Assembly: GCA_902810075.1 (NCBI GenBank)
Contig: LR778135.1
Location: 1,922,001-1,986,000 of the forward strand
Length of the DNA: 64,000 nucleotides
From: Ruminococcaceae bacterium BL-6
Lineage (GTDB): Bacteria > Bacillota > Clostridia > Oscillospirales > Acutalibacteraceae
Direction of reading: 5' to 3'
Position 1 is the first letter of the stretch. Each line of letters begins with the position of its first letter. Under the pieces are notes generated by a model, which had not been told where the DNA came from, made no database searches, and saw only the letters and a list, made by a program, of their open reading frames with translations. The translations under genes were made by a program, and so were the position numbers. This document shows positions 51,917 through 61,042 of the stretch, in pieces.

Positions 51917-52237
51917 ATTCGCTGGCTGTTCTTGGCAATCGCAGGAGCTTTTGAAACATGCTGGGCCGTCAGCCTGAAGTACTCGCACGGATTTACCAAA
52001 CCGGTCCCGAGCATCATAACGGTGGCGGGAATGATTGCAAGCTTTTATTTTTTATCGCTGGCCCTGAAACATCTTCCGCTGGGAACCGCGTACGCCGTAT
52101 GGACCGGGATCGGTACGGTGGGGACGCTGATTCTGGGGATCGTTCTGTTCCGCGAGTCCATCAGTATTCCCCAATTTTTTTGCGTCGGTCTTATCGTGAC
52201 TGGGATCATCGGCTTAAAATTGTTATCTCCCCAATGA
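51917..52237 (+). CDS. gdx: Guanidinium exporter (SMR family, SugE/Gdx)
   Basis: The 106-residue protein has four membrane helices typical of small multidrug resistance proteins of the SugE/Gdx type: [20 protein letters not shown] with the essential Glu, [25 protein letters not shown] and [20 protein letters not shown]. Gdx exchanges guanidinium for protons, matching the riboswitch just upstream. The family N-terminus (M-x-W-L-x-L) aligns with an ATT codon at 51917, 8 nt after AGAAGGAG; no ATG, GTG or TTG is in frame there. The next in-frame start candidate upstream is TTG 51890, inside the terminator T-run and lacking a ribosome binding site. An AUU start, or a mutated start, is inferred. 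Confidence 0.85.
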   Translation: MRWLFLAIAGAFETCWAVSLKYSHGFTKPVPSIITVAGMIASFYFLSLALKHLPLGTAYAVWTGIGTVGTLILGIVLFRESISIPQFFCVGLIVTGIIGLKLLSPQ

Positions 52238-52313
52238 CAATTTAAAATCATCTTACGGGGCCGTAAGTCTGTATCGTTATTTTTCCGAAGGAGCGAGGTC
52301 TTCCCCTATTTTA

Positions 52314-52340
52314 AGCGGTTCGTCCGAACCGCTTTTTTTA
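52314..52340 (+). terminator. Terminator of gdx
   Basis: AGCGGTTC-GTCC-GAACCGCT followed by TTTTTT. Confidence 0.85.
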
Positions 52341-52348
52341 TGGGGAAT

Positions 52349-53926
52349 TTATGAAATAAGCCCCTTTCTCTTCAGAAAATCGCGGGCCACGACATCTGCC
52401 TTTTTTCCGCCGATATCCACGTCGTAATTCATCTGCGCCATTTCCTTGGTGGTGATGGAGTTGTTCAGCTTTTCCAGAACGGGCTTGATTTCCGGGCTTT
52501 TGCTGAACAGGTCTTTCCGCACCAGGTTGATGGCCTGATAGGGCGGGAAAAAGCCGAGGTCGTCTTTGAGCGGCACGAGGGCCACCTTGACGGTCATCGC
52601 GTCGGTGGAATAAGCGTCCGTCACATCGACCTTATCGGAAGCGATGGCCTGGTATCGGATGTTTCCCTCCAGCCCCAGAACGCTCTTGAAATGGATGCCG
52701 AACTGGCTTTCCATTTTGGGCAGGCAGTCTTTCCGCTGCGTGAAGGAGGTCGTGCATCCGAACCGCAGCTTCGGTGCATTCGCGACCAGATCCGAAAGGG
52801 TTTTCAGTCCGTATGCCTTCGCGGCTTTCGGGCTGGCGCTGATGACGTATTCATTGCTGAAGCCCAGAGGCTCCGATACAAAAACGTTATGCTTCTGATC
52901 CATCAGCGTCTTTACCTCCTGATAGACCTTTTCCGTATCGGTTTCCATGGGCAGTTTGAGCAGCACCCCGGACGCGATGCCGGTATAGTCGGTAAACATA
53001 TCGATATCGCCGCGCTCCAGAGCTGCAAACGCAAGCGGGGAACCGTTCAGATTAAAACGCTCTTCCACATGGATGTCCGTATTGCTTTCGATCATGTCCT
53101 GATAAAGGTATCCCAAAATAATGGATTCCGTAAAATTCTCGCTGCCCACGACAATGGTGCGGTCCTGTTTTTTGAGGATGGATGAGACGCCCGAAAATAC
53201 CGGAACGGCCAGCATAATACCGCAAAGCGCAAAAGCGACCGCCTTCCGCGCAAAAGCCTTTTTCGGGGCCGTCTGAACGATTTCCGCCGGCGGCTTCAGC
53301 CCTTCGGGCGTAACGGCTTTTTCCAGCTTTGAAAGGATAAAATCGACCAGCAGCGCCAGCAGGGAAGCGGGAATCGCGCCCAGCAGCACCAGATTGGCAT
53401 CGTTCGCGTTCAGCCCCAGGTTGATAAACCAGCCCAGCCCTCCCGCGCCGGCGAATGCGGCGATCGTGACGGTGCCCACGGCCGTGACGGCGGAAATCCG
53501 GATGCCGGCCATGATGAACGGCGCCGCCATGGGAAGCTGTATTTGCATCAGCCGCTGCATGGGAGAAAGGCCGATGCCGCTGGCCACCTCTATTTTGCCG
53601 GGGTCGATGCTGGTGATCCCCGTGTATGTATTTTTGATGATGGGGAGCAGCGCGTACACGACCACCATGATGATCGCCGGTTTTTCACCGATCCCCACAA
53701 AAGGCACCATAAAGGCAAGCAGCGCAATGCTTGGAATGGACTGGAGCAGGTTGGCGATTCCAATGACGACGGAGGCCACGGGCTTGTTTTTCGTGATGAG
53801 CAGCCCCAGCGGAATGCCGACGACCAGCGAGATGAGGACGGCCAGCGTGGTCATATTCAGATGCTGGATAAAAAGGTCCAGCAATTCTTCCTTTCGTTCG
53901 AGGAACATCGAAAAAAGCGCGTTCAT
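52349..53926 (-). CDS. Osmolyte ABC transporter, permease fused to substrate-binding protein (OpuFB/OpuBB-BC type)
   Basis: The 525-residue protein joins a ProW-like permease (residues about 1-215; EAA-type loop EVASGIGLSPMQRLMQIQLP) to an OpuAC/OsmX-like binding domain (about 245-525; RTIVVGSENFTESIILGYLY). A short membrane span (KAVAFALCGIMLAVPVFSGV) links them. Such fusions import glycine betaine, choline or carnitine for osmoprotection, with the binding domain displayed outside. It overlaps the upstream ATPase gene by 4 bp (ATGA). Length is normal for the fused type. Confidence 0.92.
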   Translation of the reverse strand: MNALFSMFLERKEELLDLFIQHLNMTTLAVLISLVVGIPLGLLITKNKPVASVVIGIANLLQSIPSIALLAFMVPFVGIGEKPAIIMVVVYALLPIIKNTYTGITSIDPGKIEVASGIGLSPMQRLMQIQLPMAAPFIMAGIRISAVTAVGTVTIAAFAGAGGLGWFINLGLNANDANLVLLGAIPASLLALLVDFILSKLEKAVTPEGLKPPAEIVQTAPKKAFARKAVAFALCGIMLAVPVFSGVSSILKKQDRTIVVGSENFTESIILGYLYQDMIESNTDIHVEERFNLNGSPLAFAALERGDIDMFTDYTGIASGVLLKLPMETDTEKVYQEVKTLMDQKHNVFVSEPLGFSNEYVISASPKAAKAYGLKTLSDLVANAPKLRFGCTTSFTQRKDCLPKMESQFGIHFKSVLGLEGNIRYQAIASDKVDVTDAYSTDAMTVKVALVPLKDDLGFFPPYQAINLVRKDLFSKSPEIKPVLEKLNNSITTKEMAQMNYDVDIGGKKADVVARDFLKRKGLIS

Positions 53927-55065
53927 ATGATCCCGCTCCTTGCATTTGAAACTTCGGTAGTCGTTTTATACTGTTTACTGAGCGTGGATAAAAGGATGCT
54001 TTTGGTCAGATATCCGACCAGCTGCTTTTTGTGGCTGAGAACGGGGATGATGCCCGAAATATTGTAGTCGATGGTGTTGACGATCTTTTTCAGGCTGGTA
54101 TCCTCGTATACCGAAATATAATCGTCGGAGATGAAATCCCGCAAAGAGGAGCTGCGGTTTTGGCAGTTCTGAAGGTCGCTCAGCCACACGATCCCTTCGA
54201 TTTCCTGTTTATCCGTAACCAGCAGGCTGTCGACCGCGTAACGGTTCATCGTCTGCAGCGCCTGCAGCACCGTGCGGTCCCTGGAAATGCGGCACGGGTC
54301 GGTTTTCATGATATCCCGCGCTTTGATGAATTCCGGGTTGCTCCACAGCTTGTGGGGGCCGACGAATTTTTCCACATAGCTGTTGGCCGGGTGCTTGAAA
54401 ATGTTTTCGGGCGAGTCGCACTGGGCGACGTGCCCGTCCTGTATGATGCAGATGCGGCTGGCGAGCTGAACGGCCTCATCCATGTCGTGCGTGACGAAGA
54501 TGATGGTTTTCCTGTAGTGCTTCTGCAGCTGAACAAGGCCATCCTGCAGCTCGGCGCGCACAACGGGGTCCAGCGCGGAGAAGGGTTCATCCATTAAAAT
54601 AAGGGAGGGGTCCGCCGCGAACGCGCGTGCCACCCCTACCCTGTGCTGCTGGCCGCCGGACAACTGACTGGGATATAAATCCCGGTAGCTCAGATCCAGA
54701 TCCACCATTTTCAACATTTTGTTTACCCGTACCTCCTGCTGCTTTTTTGGCACCCCCAGCGCTTTTAAAACGATGCCGATATTTTCCGCGACGGTCAGAT
54801 GGGGAAACAGGCCGCCATCCTGCACCACATAGCCGATTTTCCGGCGCATTTCGGTATCGTTCATCTTGGTGACGGAAGTTCCGTCCAGCAGAATATCGCC
54901 CCGGTCGATGGAATTGAGCTTGTTGATCATTTTCAGGAGCGTCGTTTTCCCGCAGCCGCTGGCGCCGATCAGAACCATGAATTCGCCGGATTTGACGGTC
55001 AGGCTGATATTTCGCAGCACCGGCTTGTTTTTATAGGACTTGTATACGTTTATGAACTGGACCAA
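53923..55065 (-). CDS. opuCA: Osmolyte ABC transporter ATP-binding protein with CBS domains (OpuCA-like)
   Basis: The 380-residue ATPase has Walker A GASGCGKTT, the signature LSGGQQHRVGVARAF, Walker B LILMDEPFSALDP and the H-loop FVTHDMDEA. Two CBS domains (about residues 255-370) follow; in OpuA-type systems these sense ionic strength or c-di-AMP. It is first in the two-gene operon with the fused permease/binding protein. Confidence 0.93.
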   Translation of the reverse strand: MVQFINVYKSYKNKPVLRNISLTVKSGEFMVLIGASGCGKTTLLKMINKLNSIDRGDILLDGTSVTKMNDTEMRRKIGYVVQDGGLFPHLTVAENIGIVLKALGVPKKQQEVRVNKMLKMVDLDLSYRDLYPSQLSGGQQHRVGVARAFAADPSLILMDEPFSALDPVVRAELQDGLVQLQKHYRKTIIFVTHDMDEAVQLASRICIIQDGHVAQCDSPENIFKHPANSYVEKFVGPHKLWSNPEFIKARDIMKTDPCRISRDRTVLQALQTMNRYAVDSLLVTDKQEIEGIVWLSDLQNCQNRSSSLRDFISDDYISVYEDTSLKKIVNTIDYNISGIIPVLSHKKQLVGYLTKSILLSTLSKQYKTTTEVSNARSGII

Positions 55066-55500
55066 AACAGTACGTCTCCTTTCGGTGAGACAAGGATTTT
55101 TCGCGACCGTTTTCAGGATCTTTTCTCTATCGCATTTCCGGCTAAGATGCAGAGTCCGTTTTTGTTCCTCCCCCTTCGGCGGGGAGGAACAAAAACGGGT
55201 TTACAATCATCAGTGGAATTGCTGTAAAGTTTTTATTTTCAAAAAGCATAACGCAAAAATTCCGCAAAAACCATATTGAGCGCATAAAGATTTTTCCGGC
55301 GGCATTAAAATCTGATAAGTTCAAGGGCTTTTCTCCCGGCCCGGCTGCCATAAACAAGCCCCCGGCCGATTCCGCCACAGCCCTGCGCCCGAAAAGATTT
55401 TCAGCCCTTTTGATTGCATACAAGTTTTCCCGTTTCTGCCATTTTTTGTTCTGTTTATAAAATTTAATTATAAACAATCCGGATTTTATGTCAAGTCTCT
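55066..55500 (-). promoter_or_regulatory. Promoter, operator and long leader of the osmolyte operon
   Basis: On the minus strand TTGACA (55494-55489), 16 bp, TATAAT (55472-55467). The palindrome GTTTATAA-N7-TTATAAAC (55453-55475) covers the -10. The leader of nearly 400 nt holds a very stable hairpin, GTTTTTGTTCCTCCCC (55158-55173) against 55181-55196, that may attenuate or stabilise the transcript. Confidence 0.7.
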
Positions 55501-55649
55501 CCAGCCCTCTCTTTCCGGGAGGACTTCCCGTTTTTTTACGTCTTCGGCTTCCTGCTCCGTTTTTGTTTCGATACCGGCGGCGGACTGCCGAAAGATACGG
55601 ATTTGGGATGCATACGGAAAGATAAACCGGCGGAGAAAAAAGATTCCTC
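55501..55649. other. Intergenic, nothing recognised
   Basis: No gene or strong structure is seen between the divergent osmolyte and TrpXYZ-like promoters. Confidence 0.5.
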
Positions 55650-55678
55650 TTGACATCCGGCCGCTCTGCCTGTAAAAT
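55650..55678 (+). promoter_or_regulatory. Promoter of the TrpXYZ-like operon
   Basis: TTGACA (55650-55655), 17 bp, TAAAAT (55673-55678). Confidence 0.8.
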
Positions 55679-55736
55679 ATTTTTATTGCTTTAAATCGAT
55701 AAACGATTTAAATGAGAAAAGTATATCGGAGGATGA

Positions 55737-56774
55737 ATGATGAAAAAGACAGGCAGAATTCTTGCCGCGGCCGTCGCCGCGGCAATGGCGGTTTCCCTGA
55801 GCGCCTGCGGCGGCCAGGCCGCTGCAAGCGGCGCTGCGGCAAACAGCAATCCGGCTTCCGCCGGAAGCTCCGGCAAGGTCTTTACGATCGGCGTCGCCCA
55901 GCTCGTGACCCACCCCGCGATGGATGCCGCGCTGAAGGGCTTTCAGGACGGCCTTGCGCAGGCCGGGTTCAAAGAGGGTGAAAACGTCACTTACGACATT
56001 CAGAACGCCCAGGGCGAACAGTCCAACTGCGTCACCATCGCCAACACCTTTGCCAACAAAAAGCCCGACCTGATCCTGGCGATCGCGACGCCCGCCGCGC
56101 AGGCCGTCGCCAAGGTCATCACCGATACGCCGGTGATGATCACCGCGGTGACGGACCCGGAGGAATCCAAGCTGGTCAAGAGCAACAAGGCCCCCGGAGG
56201 GAACATTTCCGGCACCAGCGACAAAACCCCGGTCAAGGATCAGATCGCGCTGATCAAGGAGATCATTCCGAACCTCAAGACGGTCGGGATCATGTACTGC
56301 TCCAGCGAGACCAACAGCCAGATCCAGGCGAAATGGGCGCAGGATGCCTGCAAGGAGCTCGGCCTGAGCAGCAGGGACTTCACGGTTTCCAACTCCAACG
56401 AGATCCAGCAGGTGGCTCAGTCCATGGTCGGCAAGGTGGAGGCTGTCTACATCCCGACCGACAACATGCTCGCCTCCGGCATGAAAAACGTTGTGGCCGT
56501 GACGAACGACGCGAAGCTGCCGATCATCACCGGAGAAAGCGGGATGGTAAAGAACGGGGGCCTGTGCACCGTCGGGATCAACTATGAAAAGCTCGGCTTC
56601 CAGACGGGCGCCATGGCCGCCAAGGTGCTGAAGGGCGAAGCCAAGCCGGCCGACCTTCCGATCGAATATCAGGAGGACTACGATATCTCGTACAACAGTG
56701 AAACCGCAAAGAAGCTGAACATCACGCTCCCCGCCAAAATCACGGCGGGCACCGATATGGCGGCGCAGAAATAA
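55737..56774 (+). CDS. ABC transporter substrate-binding lipoprotein (TrpX-like)
   Basis: The 345-residue lipoprotein has a signal peptide with lipobox LSACGG. The mature domain belongs to the ABC_sub_bind (TrpX) group: VFTIGVAQLVTHPAMDAALK, FQDGLAQAGF, PDLILAIATPAAQAVA, and VYIPTDNMLASGM near the C-terminal lobe. Members bind aromatic amino acids or other small organic ligands. ATG 55737 follows GGAGGA. It is the first gene of a three-gene operon and has a strong hairpin after its stop. The ligand cannot be read from sequence. Confidence 0.92.
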   Translation: MMKKTGRILAAAVAAAMAVSLSACGGQAAASGAAANSNPASAGSSGKVFTIGVAQLVTHPAMDAALKGFQDGLAQAGFKEGENVTYDIQNAQGEQSNCVTIANTFANKKPDLILAIATPAAQAVAKVITDTPVMITAVTDPEESKLVKSNKAPGGNISGTSDKTPVKDQIALIKEIIPNLKTVGIMYCSSETNSQIQAKWAQDACKELGLSSRDFTVSNSNEIQQVAQSMVGKVEAVYIPTDNMLASGMKNVVAVTNDAKLPIITGESGMVKNGGLCTVGINYEKLGFQTGAMAAKVLKGEAKPADLPIEYQEDYDISYNSETAKKLNITLPAKITAGTDMAAQK

Positions 56775-56804
56775 GGCTCCGCCGCATCGGAGAAAATCTT
56801 GATA

Positions 56805-56848
56805 CCGGCCGGAAGGGCAACGGGGTCATCCCGCCGCCTTCCGGCCGG
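56805..56848 (+). repeat. Stem-loop after the binding-protein gene
   Basis: CCGGCCGGAAGG (56805-56816) is perfectly inverted at 56837-56848, with no T-run. It probably protects the upstream message so that binding protein exceeds permease. Confidence 0.7.
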
Positions 56849-56872
56849 AAAAGCAGAGGGATGAGGAAAGGA

Positions 56873-57865
56873 ATGAACATCGTCAATTTACTGGGCGCCG
56901 TCCACGGGGCGCTGGCACAGGGCATCCTTTGGGGCATCATGACGCTCGGCGTATACATCACGTTCCGGGTGCTGAATTTTGCCGATCTTTCCGTAGACGG
57001 CTCTTTCGCCACCGGGGGCGCCATTTCCGCCGTGCTGACCGAATCGGGGACCGACCCGTTCCTGACGCTGCTCGCCGCGCTGGCGGGCGGCATGGCCTGC
57101 GGCTTTCTGACAGGCTTTCTGAACACGAAAATGAAGATTCCCGGAATCCTTGCGGGGATTCTCACGATGACGGCCCTTTATTCCATCAACCTGCGCATTA
57201 TGAAAAGCAGGGCGAACATCCCGCTTCTGGGCGTGGATACCGTCGACATCCGGGTGGAAAATCTGCTGCCGGGCGTTTCCAAATACAACTGCCAGATCAT
57301 TCTGGGCGGCGTCATCGCCGCCGCGGTCGTCGCGCTGATCTACTGGTTCTTCGGGACGGAAACGGGCTGCGCCATCCGCGCGACGGGCAACAACCCCCAC
57401 ATGGTGCGCTCGCTCGGCGTCAACACCGACACCACGACGATTCTGGCGCTGGTCATCTCGAACGGCCTCGTGGCCCTTTCGGGGGCGCTGGTCGCGCAGA
57501 CGCAGGGCTTCGGCGACGTCAGCATGGGGATCGGCACCATCGTCATCGGCCTTGCCTCCGTCATCATCGGCGAAGTCCTGCTGGGCCGCCGGGTCAACTT
57601 CATCGCGAGGCTGATCGCCATGCTGGGCGGCTCCGTCGTGTACCGGGTCATCATCGCCGTTGTGCTGTTCCTCGGCCTGAAATCGCAGGACATGAAGCTG
57701 CTCTCCTCCATTGTGGTGGCGATCGCCCTGTTCTTCCCCACTGCAAAGAAAAGAGCCGGGCGGTATTTCTCCCGCCGGCCCGCGCTTGTGCCGGACAGCG
57801 CCGTGGAGGACGCGATCGACGATTCGGATAAGGACCCCGATGAAGCGGCGGCCGGAAAGGAATAG
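56873..57865 (+). CDS. ABC transporter permease (TrpY-like)
   Basis: The 330-residue membrane protein has about eight hydrophobic segments. It contains VYITFRVLNFADLSVDGSFA near the start, typical of BPD_transp_2 permeases paired with TrpX-type binding proteins. GCAIRATGNNPHMVRSLGVN forms the coupling region. The start is ATG 56873 after GAGGAAAGGA; ATG 56861 is an alternative. The last 35 residues are a hydrophilic tail rich in Asp and Arg. Confidence 0.92.
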   Translation: MNIVNLLGAVHGALAQGILWGIMTLGVYITFRVLNFADLSVDGSFATGGAISAVLTESGTDPFLTLLAALAGGMACGFLTGFLNTKMKIPGILAGILTMTALYSINLRIMKSRANIPLLGVDTVDIRVENLLPGVSKYNCQIILGGVIAAAVVALIYWFFGTETGCAIRATGNNPHMVRSLGVNTDTTTILALVISNGLVALSGALVAQTQGFGDVSMGIGTIVIGLASVIIGEVLLGRRVNFIARLIAMLGGSVVYRVIIAVVLFLGLKSQDMKLLSSIVVAIALFFPTAKKRAGRYFSRRPALVPDSAVEDAIDDSDKDPDEAAAGKE

Positions 57866-57875
57866 GAGGCGCGAT

Positions 57876-58670
57876 ATGCTGACGTTAACAAATGTATGCA
57901 GGACCTTCAACAAGGGGACCGTCAATGAGAAGCAGGCTCTGACCGACATCAGCCTTCATCTGAACCAGGGGGATTTCGTCACGATCATCGGCGGGAACGG
58001 CGCGGGAAAAAGCACCCTGCTGAACCTGATCGCCGGCGCGTTCCCCTGCGACGGCGGCTCCATCGTTCTGGACGGCGTGGAGATCTCCCAGCTTCCGGAA
58101 TACCGGCGGGCGAAATATCTGGGCCGCGTCTTTCAGGACCCGATGCGCGGGACGGCCGGCGACATGGGGATCGAGGAAAACCTCGCCATGGCCTACCGCC
58201 GCGGAAAAAGGCGCACGCTGCGCTGGGGCATCACGAAAGAAGAGCGCGCCCTGTACCGCGAAAAGCTGAAGATGCTGGACCTCGGCCTGGAAGACCGGCT
58301 GACCAGCAAAGTCGGCCTTCTTTCCGGCGGCCAGCGCCAGGCCCTCACCCTTTTGATGGCGACCCTGCAAAAGCCCAAGCTTCTGCTGCTGGACGAGCAC
58401 ACGGCGGCGCTCGACCCCAAAACGGCCGCGACCGTTCTGAAGCTGACGCGGGAGCTGATCGGGCGCGACGGCCTTACGACAATGATGGTCACGCACAACA
58501 TGCGCGATGCGCTGGAATACGGCAACCGGATCATCATGATGAACGAAGGGCGGATCCTGTTCGACTTTCAGGGAGAGGAAAAGAAGAACCTCACCGTGGA
58601 GGACCTTCTCCAGAAGTTCCAGTCGACGCAGGGAAAGGATATGATCAGCGACCGCATGCTGCTTTCCTGA
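57876..58670 (+). CDS. ABC transporter ATP-binding protein (TrpZ-like)
   Basis: The 264-residue ATPase has Walker A GGNGAGKST, the signature LSGGQRQALTLLMA, Walker B LLLLDEHTAALDP and the H-loop MVTHNMRDAL. The start is ATG 57876 after AGGAGG, 10 bp after the permease stop. It completes a binding-protein/permease/ATPase importer. Confidence 0.93.
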   Translation: MLTLTNVCRTFNKGTVNEKQALTDISLHLNQGDFVTIIGGNGAGKSTLLNLIAGAFPCDGGSIVLDGVEISQLPEYRRAKYLGRVFQDPMRGTAGDMGIEENLAMAYRRGKRRTLRWGITKEERALYREKLKMLDLGLEDRLTSKVGLLSGGQRQALTLLMATLQKPKLLLLDEHTAALDPKTAATVLKLTRELIGRDGLTTMMVTHNMRDALEYGNRIIMMNEGRILFDFQGEEKKNLTVEDLLQKFQSTQGKDMISDRMLLS

Positions 58671-58723
58671 AAAATGGGCCGCCGGGAAAACAGCCTTCCA
58701 AAAAAGAGGATATATCGTTAATA

Positions 58724-58778
58724 AAGGACACGCCTTGACCGGGCTTTTTAAAGCCGTTTCAAGGCGTGTCCTTCTGCT
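58724..58778 (+). terminator. Hairpin between convergent operons
   Basis: AAGGACACGCCTTGA (58724-58738) is perfectly inverted at 58759-58773, enclosing CGGGCTTTTTAAAGCCG. It is probably a bidirectional terminator. Confidence 0.7.
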
Positions 58779-58848
58779 TTCAGGCAGTTTTTCTTTCATT
58801 TGAACAGCAAGTTTTACAGCCGCCCCGTCTTTTGGGAAATCCGGAGGT

Positions 58849-59874
58849 TCAGCGGTCCATCTCGCTCTGGAAGCCCGTGTTCTGATGCTCGCGGATCAGC
58901 CGCTCGACCTCGCGGAAATCAGAGGCGGGAAGGTCACCCGGAATCGTGTTTTTCACGGCGGCGGTCGCGTTCCCGAATTCCAGGGCCTTCTTGTTTTCCC
59001 CGTATTTCAGAAGGCCGAACAGCACGCCCGCCACATAGGCGTCTCCGCTGCCGATGCGATCGACGACCTCGATATTGGTATAGGGCGGTTCCTCATAAAA
59101 GGCATCCTCTTCGGCGCTGTACAGGACAGAGCCGAACGTGTGGATTTTCGGGCTGATGATCCTGCGGTCCGTCGTCGCGACGATCTTGACGCCGTAGTCG
59201 CTGCAGTAGCTTTTCATGATGTCGTGCAGGCTGCCCTTTTTTCGGAACATGCGCCGGGAGGTTTCCGCGGAAACGAACAGGATATCCACATACGGGAGGA
59301 CCTTCTCAACGCTCTCGCGCGCCTCGTCCTCGCCCCACAGGTTCGCCCGGTAGTTGACGTCGAACGAGATCTTTGCACCGCCCTTCCGGAAGCGCCGGAG
59401 AATCTCGTCCGTCACCTCGCGGCTGCGGGGGCTGAGCGCCAGGGAAATGCCGCTGGTGTGAAACAGCCGCGTGCTGGTATAGGCCTCTTCCGGGATCTCC
59501 CCGAGCCGGATGCTGTTGAACGAGGAATTTTTCCGGTCGTAAACGACGCAGGGCTTTCTCGGGTGCGCGCCGTTTTCATAATAATAGATTCCCAGCCTCG
59601 CGTCGCCGCCGTCGTCATAGACCAGGTAGTCGTCGCTGACCCCGCAGAAGCGGATCCTGTTCTTGATGAAGGTGCCGATCTCGTTCCGGGGCAGCTTCGA
59701 AATGATCCCCGTTCTCAGCCCCAGAAGGGAAATGCCGGAGGACACGTTGAGCTCCGAGCCGCCCGCGCATTTTTTGAAAACGTCTCCTCCGACGATCCGT
59801 TCATTGATCTCAGGGGAAAGACGCAGCATGATCTCCCCGAACGTCAGCGCGTCGAATGATTTCCGTTGTTCCAT
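58849..59874 (-). CDS. kdgK: PfkB-family sugar kinase (2-keto-3-deoxygluconate kinase-like), copy 1
   Basis: The 341-residue kinase begins DALTFGEIMLRLSPEINERI and has GGSELNVSSGISLLGLRTGI near residue 37. The C-terminal PfkB signature with the catalytic Asp is DRIGSGDAYVAGVLFGLL. It phosphorylates a 2-keto-3-deoxy sugar acid, giving the aldolase its substrate. ATG 59874 follows AAAGGAGA. It is third in the aldolase-kinase-kinase series. It differs clearly from copy 2, so a different sugar acid is likely. Confidence 0.88.
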   Translation of the reverse strand: MEQRKSFDALTFGEIMLRLSPEINERIVGGDVFKKCAGGSELNVSSGISLLGLRTGIISKLPRNEIGTFIKNRIRFCGVSDDYLVYDDGGDARLGIYYYENGAHPRKPCVVYDRKNSSFNSIRLGEIPEEAYTSTRLFHTSGISLALSPRSREVTDEILRRFRKGGAKISFDVNYRANLWGEDEARESVEKVLPYVDILFVSAETSRRMFRKKGSLHDIMKSYCSDYGVKIVATTDRRIISPKIHTFGSVLYSAEEDAFYEEPPYTNIEVVDRIGSGDAYVAGVLFGLLKYGENKKALEFGNATAAVKNTIPGDLPASDFREVERLIREHQNTGFQSEMDR

Positions 59875-59971
59875 GGATGTCTGTCTCCTTTATTTTCCGC
59901 GGTTTCTGAAAGCTGAAAACGCCCTTTAGCCGAACGTGATCCGTCCAAGGGGCGCGGGAAAGCCCGCCGGT

Positions 59972-60991
59972 TTACCGCTGCACCCTGCCGGAAGCGTCGC
60001 CCCCGGCCAGCTTTGCCACCTCGTCCACGGAAACGTGGTTGAAATCGCCTTCGATCGAATGCTTCAGGCAGCTCGCCGCGACCGCGAAATCAATCGCCTT
60101 CTGCCCGTCGTACCCGTTCAGAAGGGCATAGATCAGCCCGCCGCCGAAGCTGTCGCCGCCGCCGACGCGGTCCACGATGTGGATCAGATAGTTCCGGCTG
60201 AGGTAATAATCCTTTCCATCGTACAGCATGGCCGCCCAGTTGTTGTCGGTTGCGGAAATGGAGCCGCGCAGCGTGATGGCAACCTTGTCGAAATGGAACG
60301 TGTCCGCCAGCTTCTTCGCGACTTCCCTGTACCCCTCGTTGCTGATTTTGCCGCCGGTGATGTCCGTATTGGCGGCCTTGATGCCGAACACGTCGCTGGC
60401 GTCCTCTTCGTTGGAAATGCACACGTCGACATATTCCATCAGTCCGCCCATGACCCTGCCCGCCTTTTCCCTGCTCCACAGGTTCTTGCGGTAGTTCAGG
60501 TCGCAGCTCACGGTGACATGGTGTCTTTTCGCCGCCTTACAGGCTTCCAGGCAAAGCGCCGCGGCGCTGTCGCTGATGGCCGGGGTGATCCCGGTGAAGT
60601 GGAACCAGTCCGCGCCCTCGAAAATCTCATCCCAGTTGAAATCGGAGGAAACCGCCGTTGCGATCGCGGAGCCCGCCCTGTCGTAAATGACTTTGGAAGG
60701 CCGCTGGCTCGCGCCCTTCTCCAGAAAATAAATGCCGATCCTGTCGCCGCCGCGCGTGATTTTGGAAGTATCCACGCCGTATCTTCTCAGCGAATTGACG
60801 GCTGCCTGGCCGATGTCGTTTTGGGGCAGCTTCGTCACGAACGCGGAATCCACGCCGAAATTCGCGAGCGACACCGCCACGTTGGCTTCGCCCCCGCCGT
60901 AGGTCGCGCCGAAGTTTTCCGCCTGTATGAAGCGATAGTATCCCTCCGGGGCAAGCCGGAGCATGATCTCGCCAAAGGTCACTGTTTTCAT
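59972..60991 (-). CDS. kdgK: PfkB-family sugar kinase (2-keto-3-deoxygluconate kinase-like), copy 2
   Basis: The 339-residue kinase begins KTVTFGEIMLRLAPEGYYRF and contains GGGEANVAVSLANFGVDSAF. The catalytic signature is DRVGGGDSFGGGLIYALL, with Asp and the anion-hole Gly residues. This is the usual KdgK form. It lies 51 bp after the aldolase gene with GGAGG before the ATG, so the aldolase and this kinase are the core of the pathway from KDG to pyruvate and glyceraldehyde 3-phosphate. Confidence 0.9.
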   Translation of the reverse strand: MKTVTFGEIMLRLAPEGYYRFIQAENFGATYGGGEANVAVSLANFGVDSAFVTKLPQNDIGQAAVNSLRRYGVDTSKITRGGDRIGIYFLEKGASQRPSKVIYDRAGSAIATAVSSDFNWDEIFEGADWFHFTGITPAISDSAAALCLEACKAAKRHHVTVSCDLNYRKNLWSREKAGRVMGGLMEYVDVCISNEEDASDVFGIKAANTDITGGKISNEGYREVAKKLADTFHFDKVAITLRGSISATDNNWAAMLYDGKDYYLSRNYLIHIVDRVGGGDSFGGGLIYALLNGYDGQKAIDFAVAASCLKHSIEGDFNHVSVDEVAKLAGGDASGRVQR

Positions 60992-61042
60992 GATTCAAAA
61001 CCTCCACTGCATTTTCGTTTTCGGGCCGCCTGATTTCCCGCC

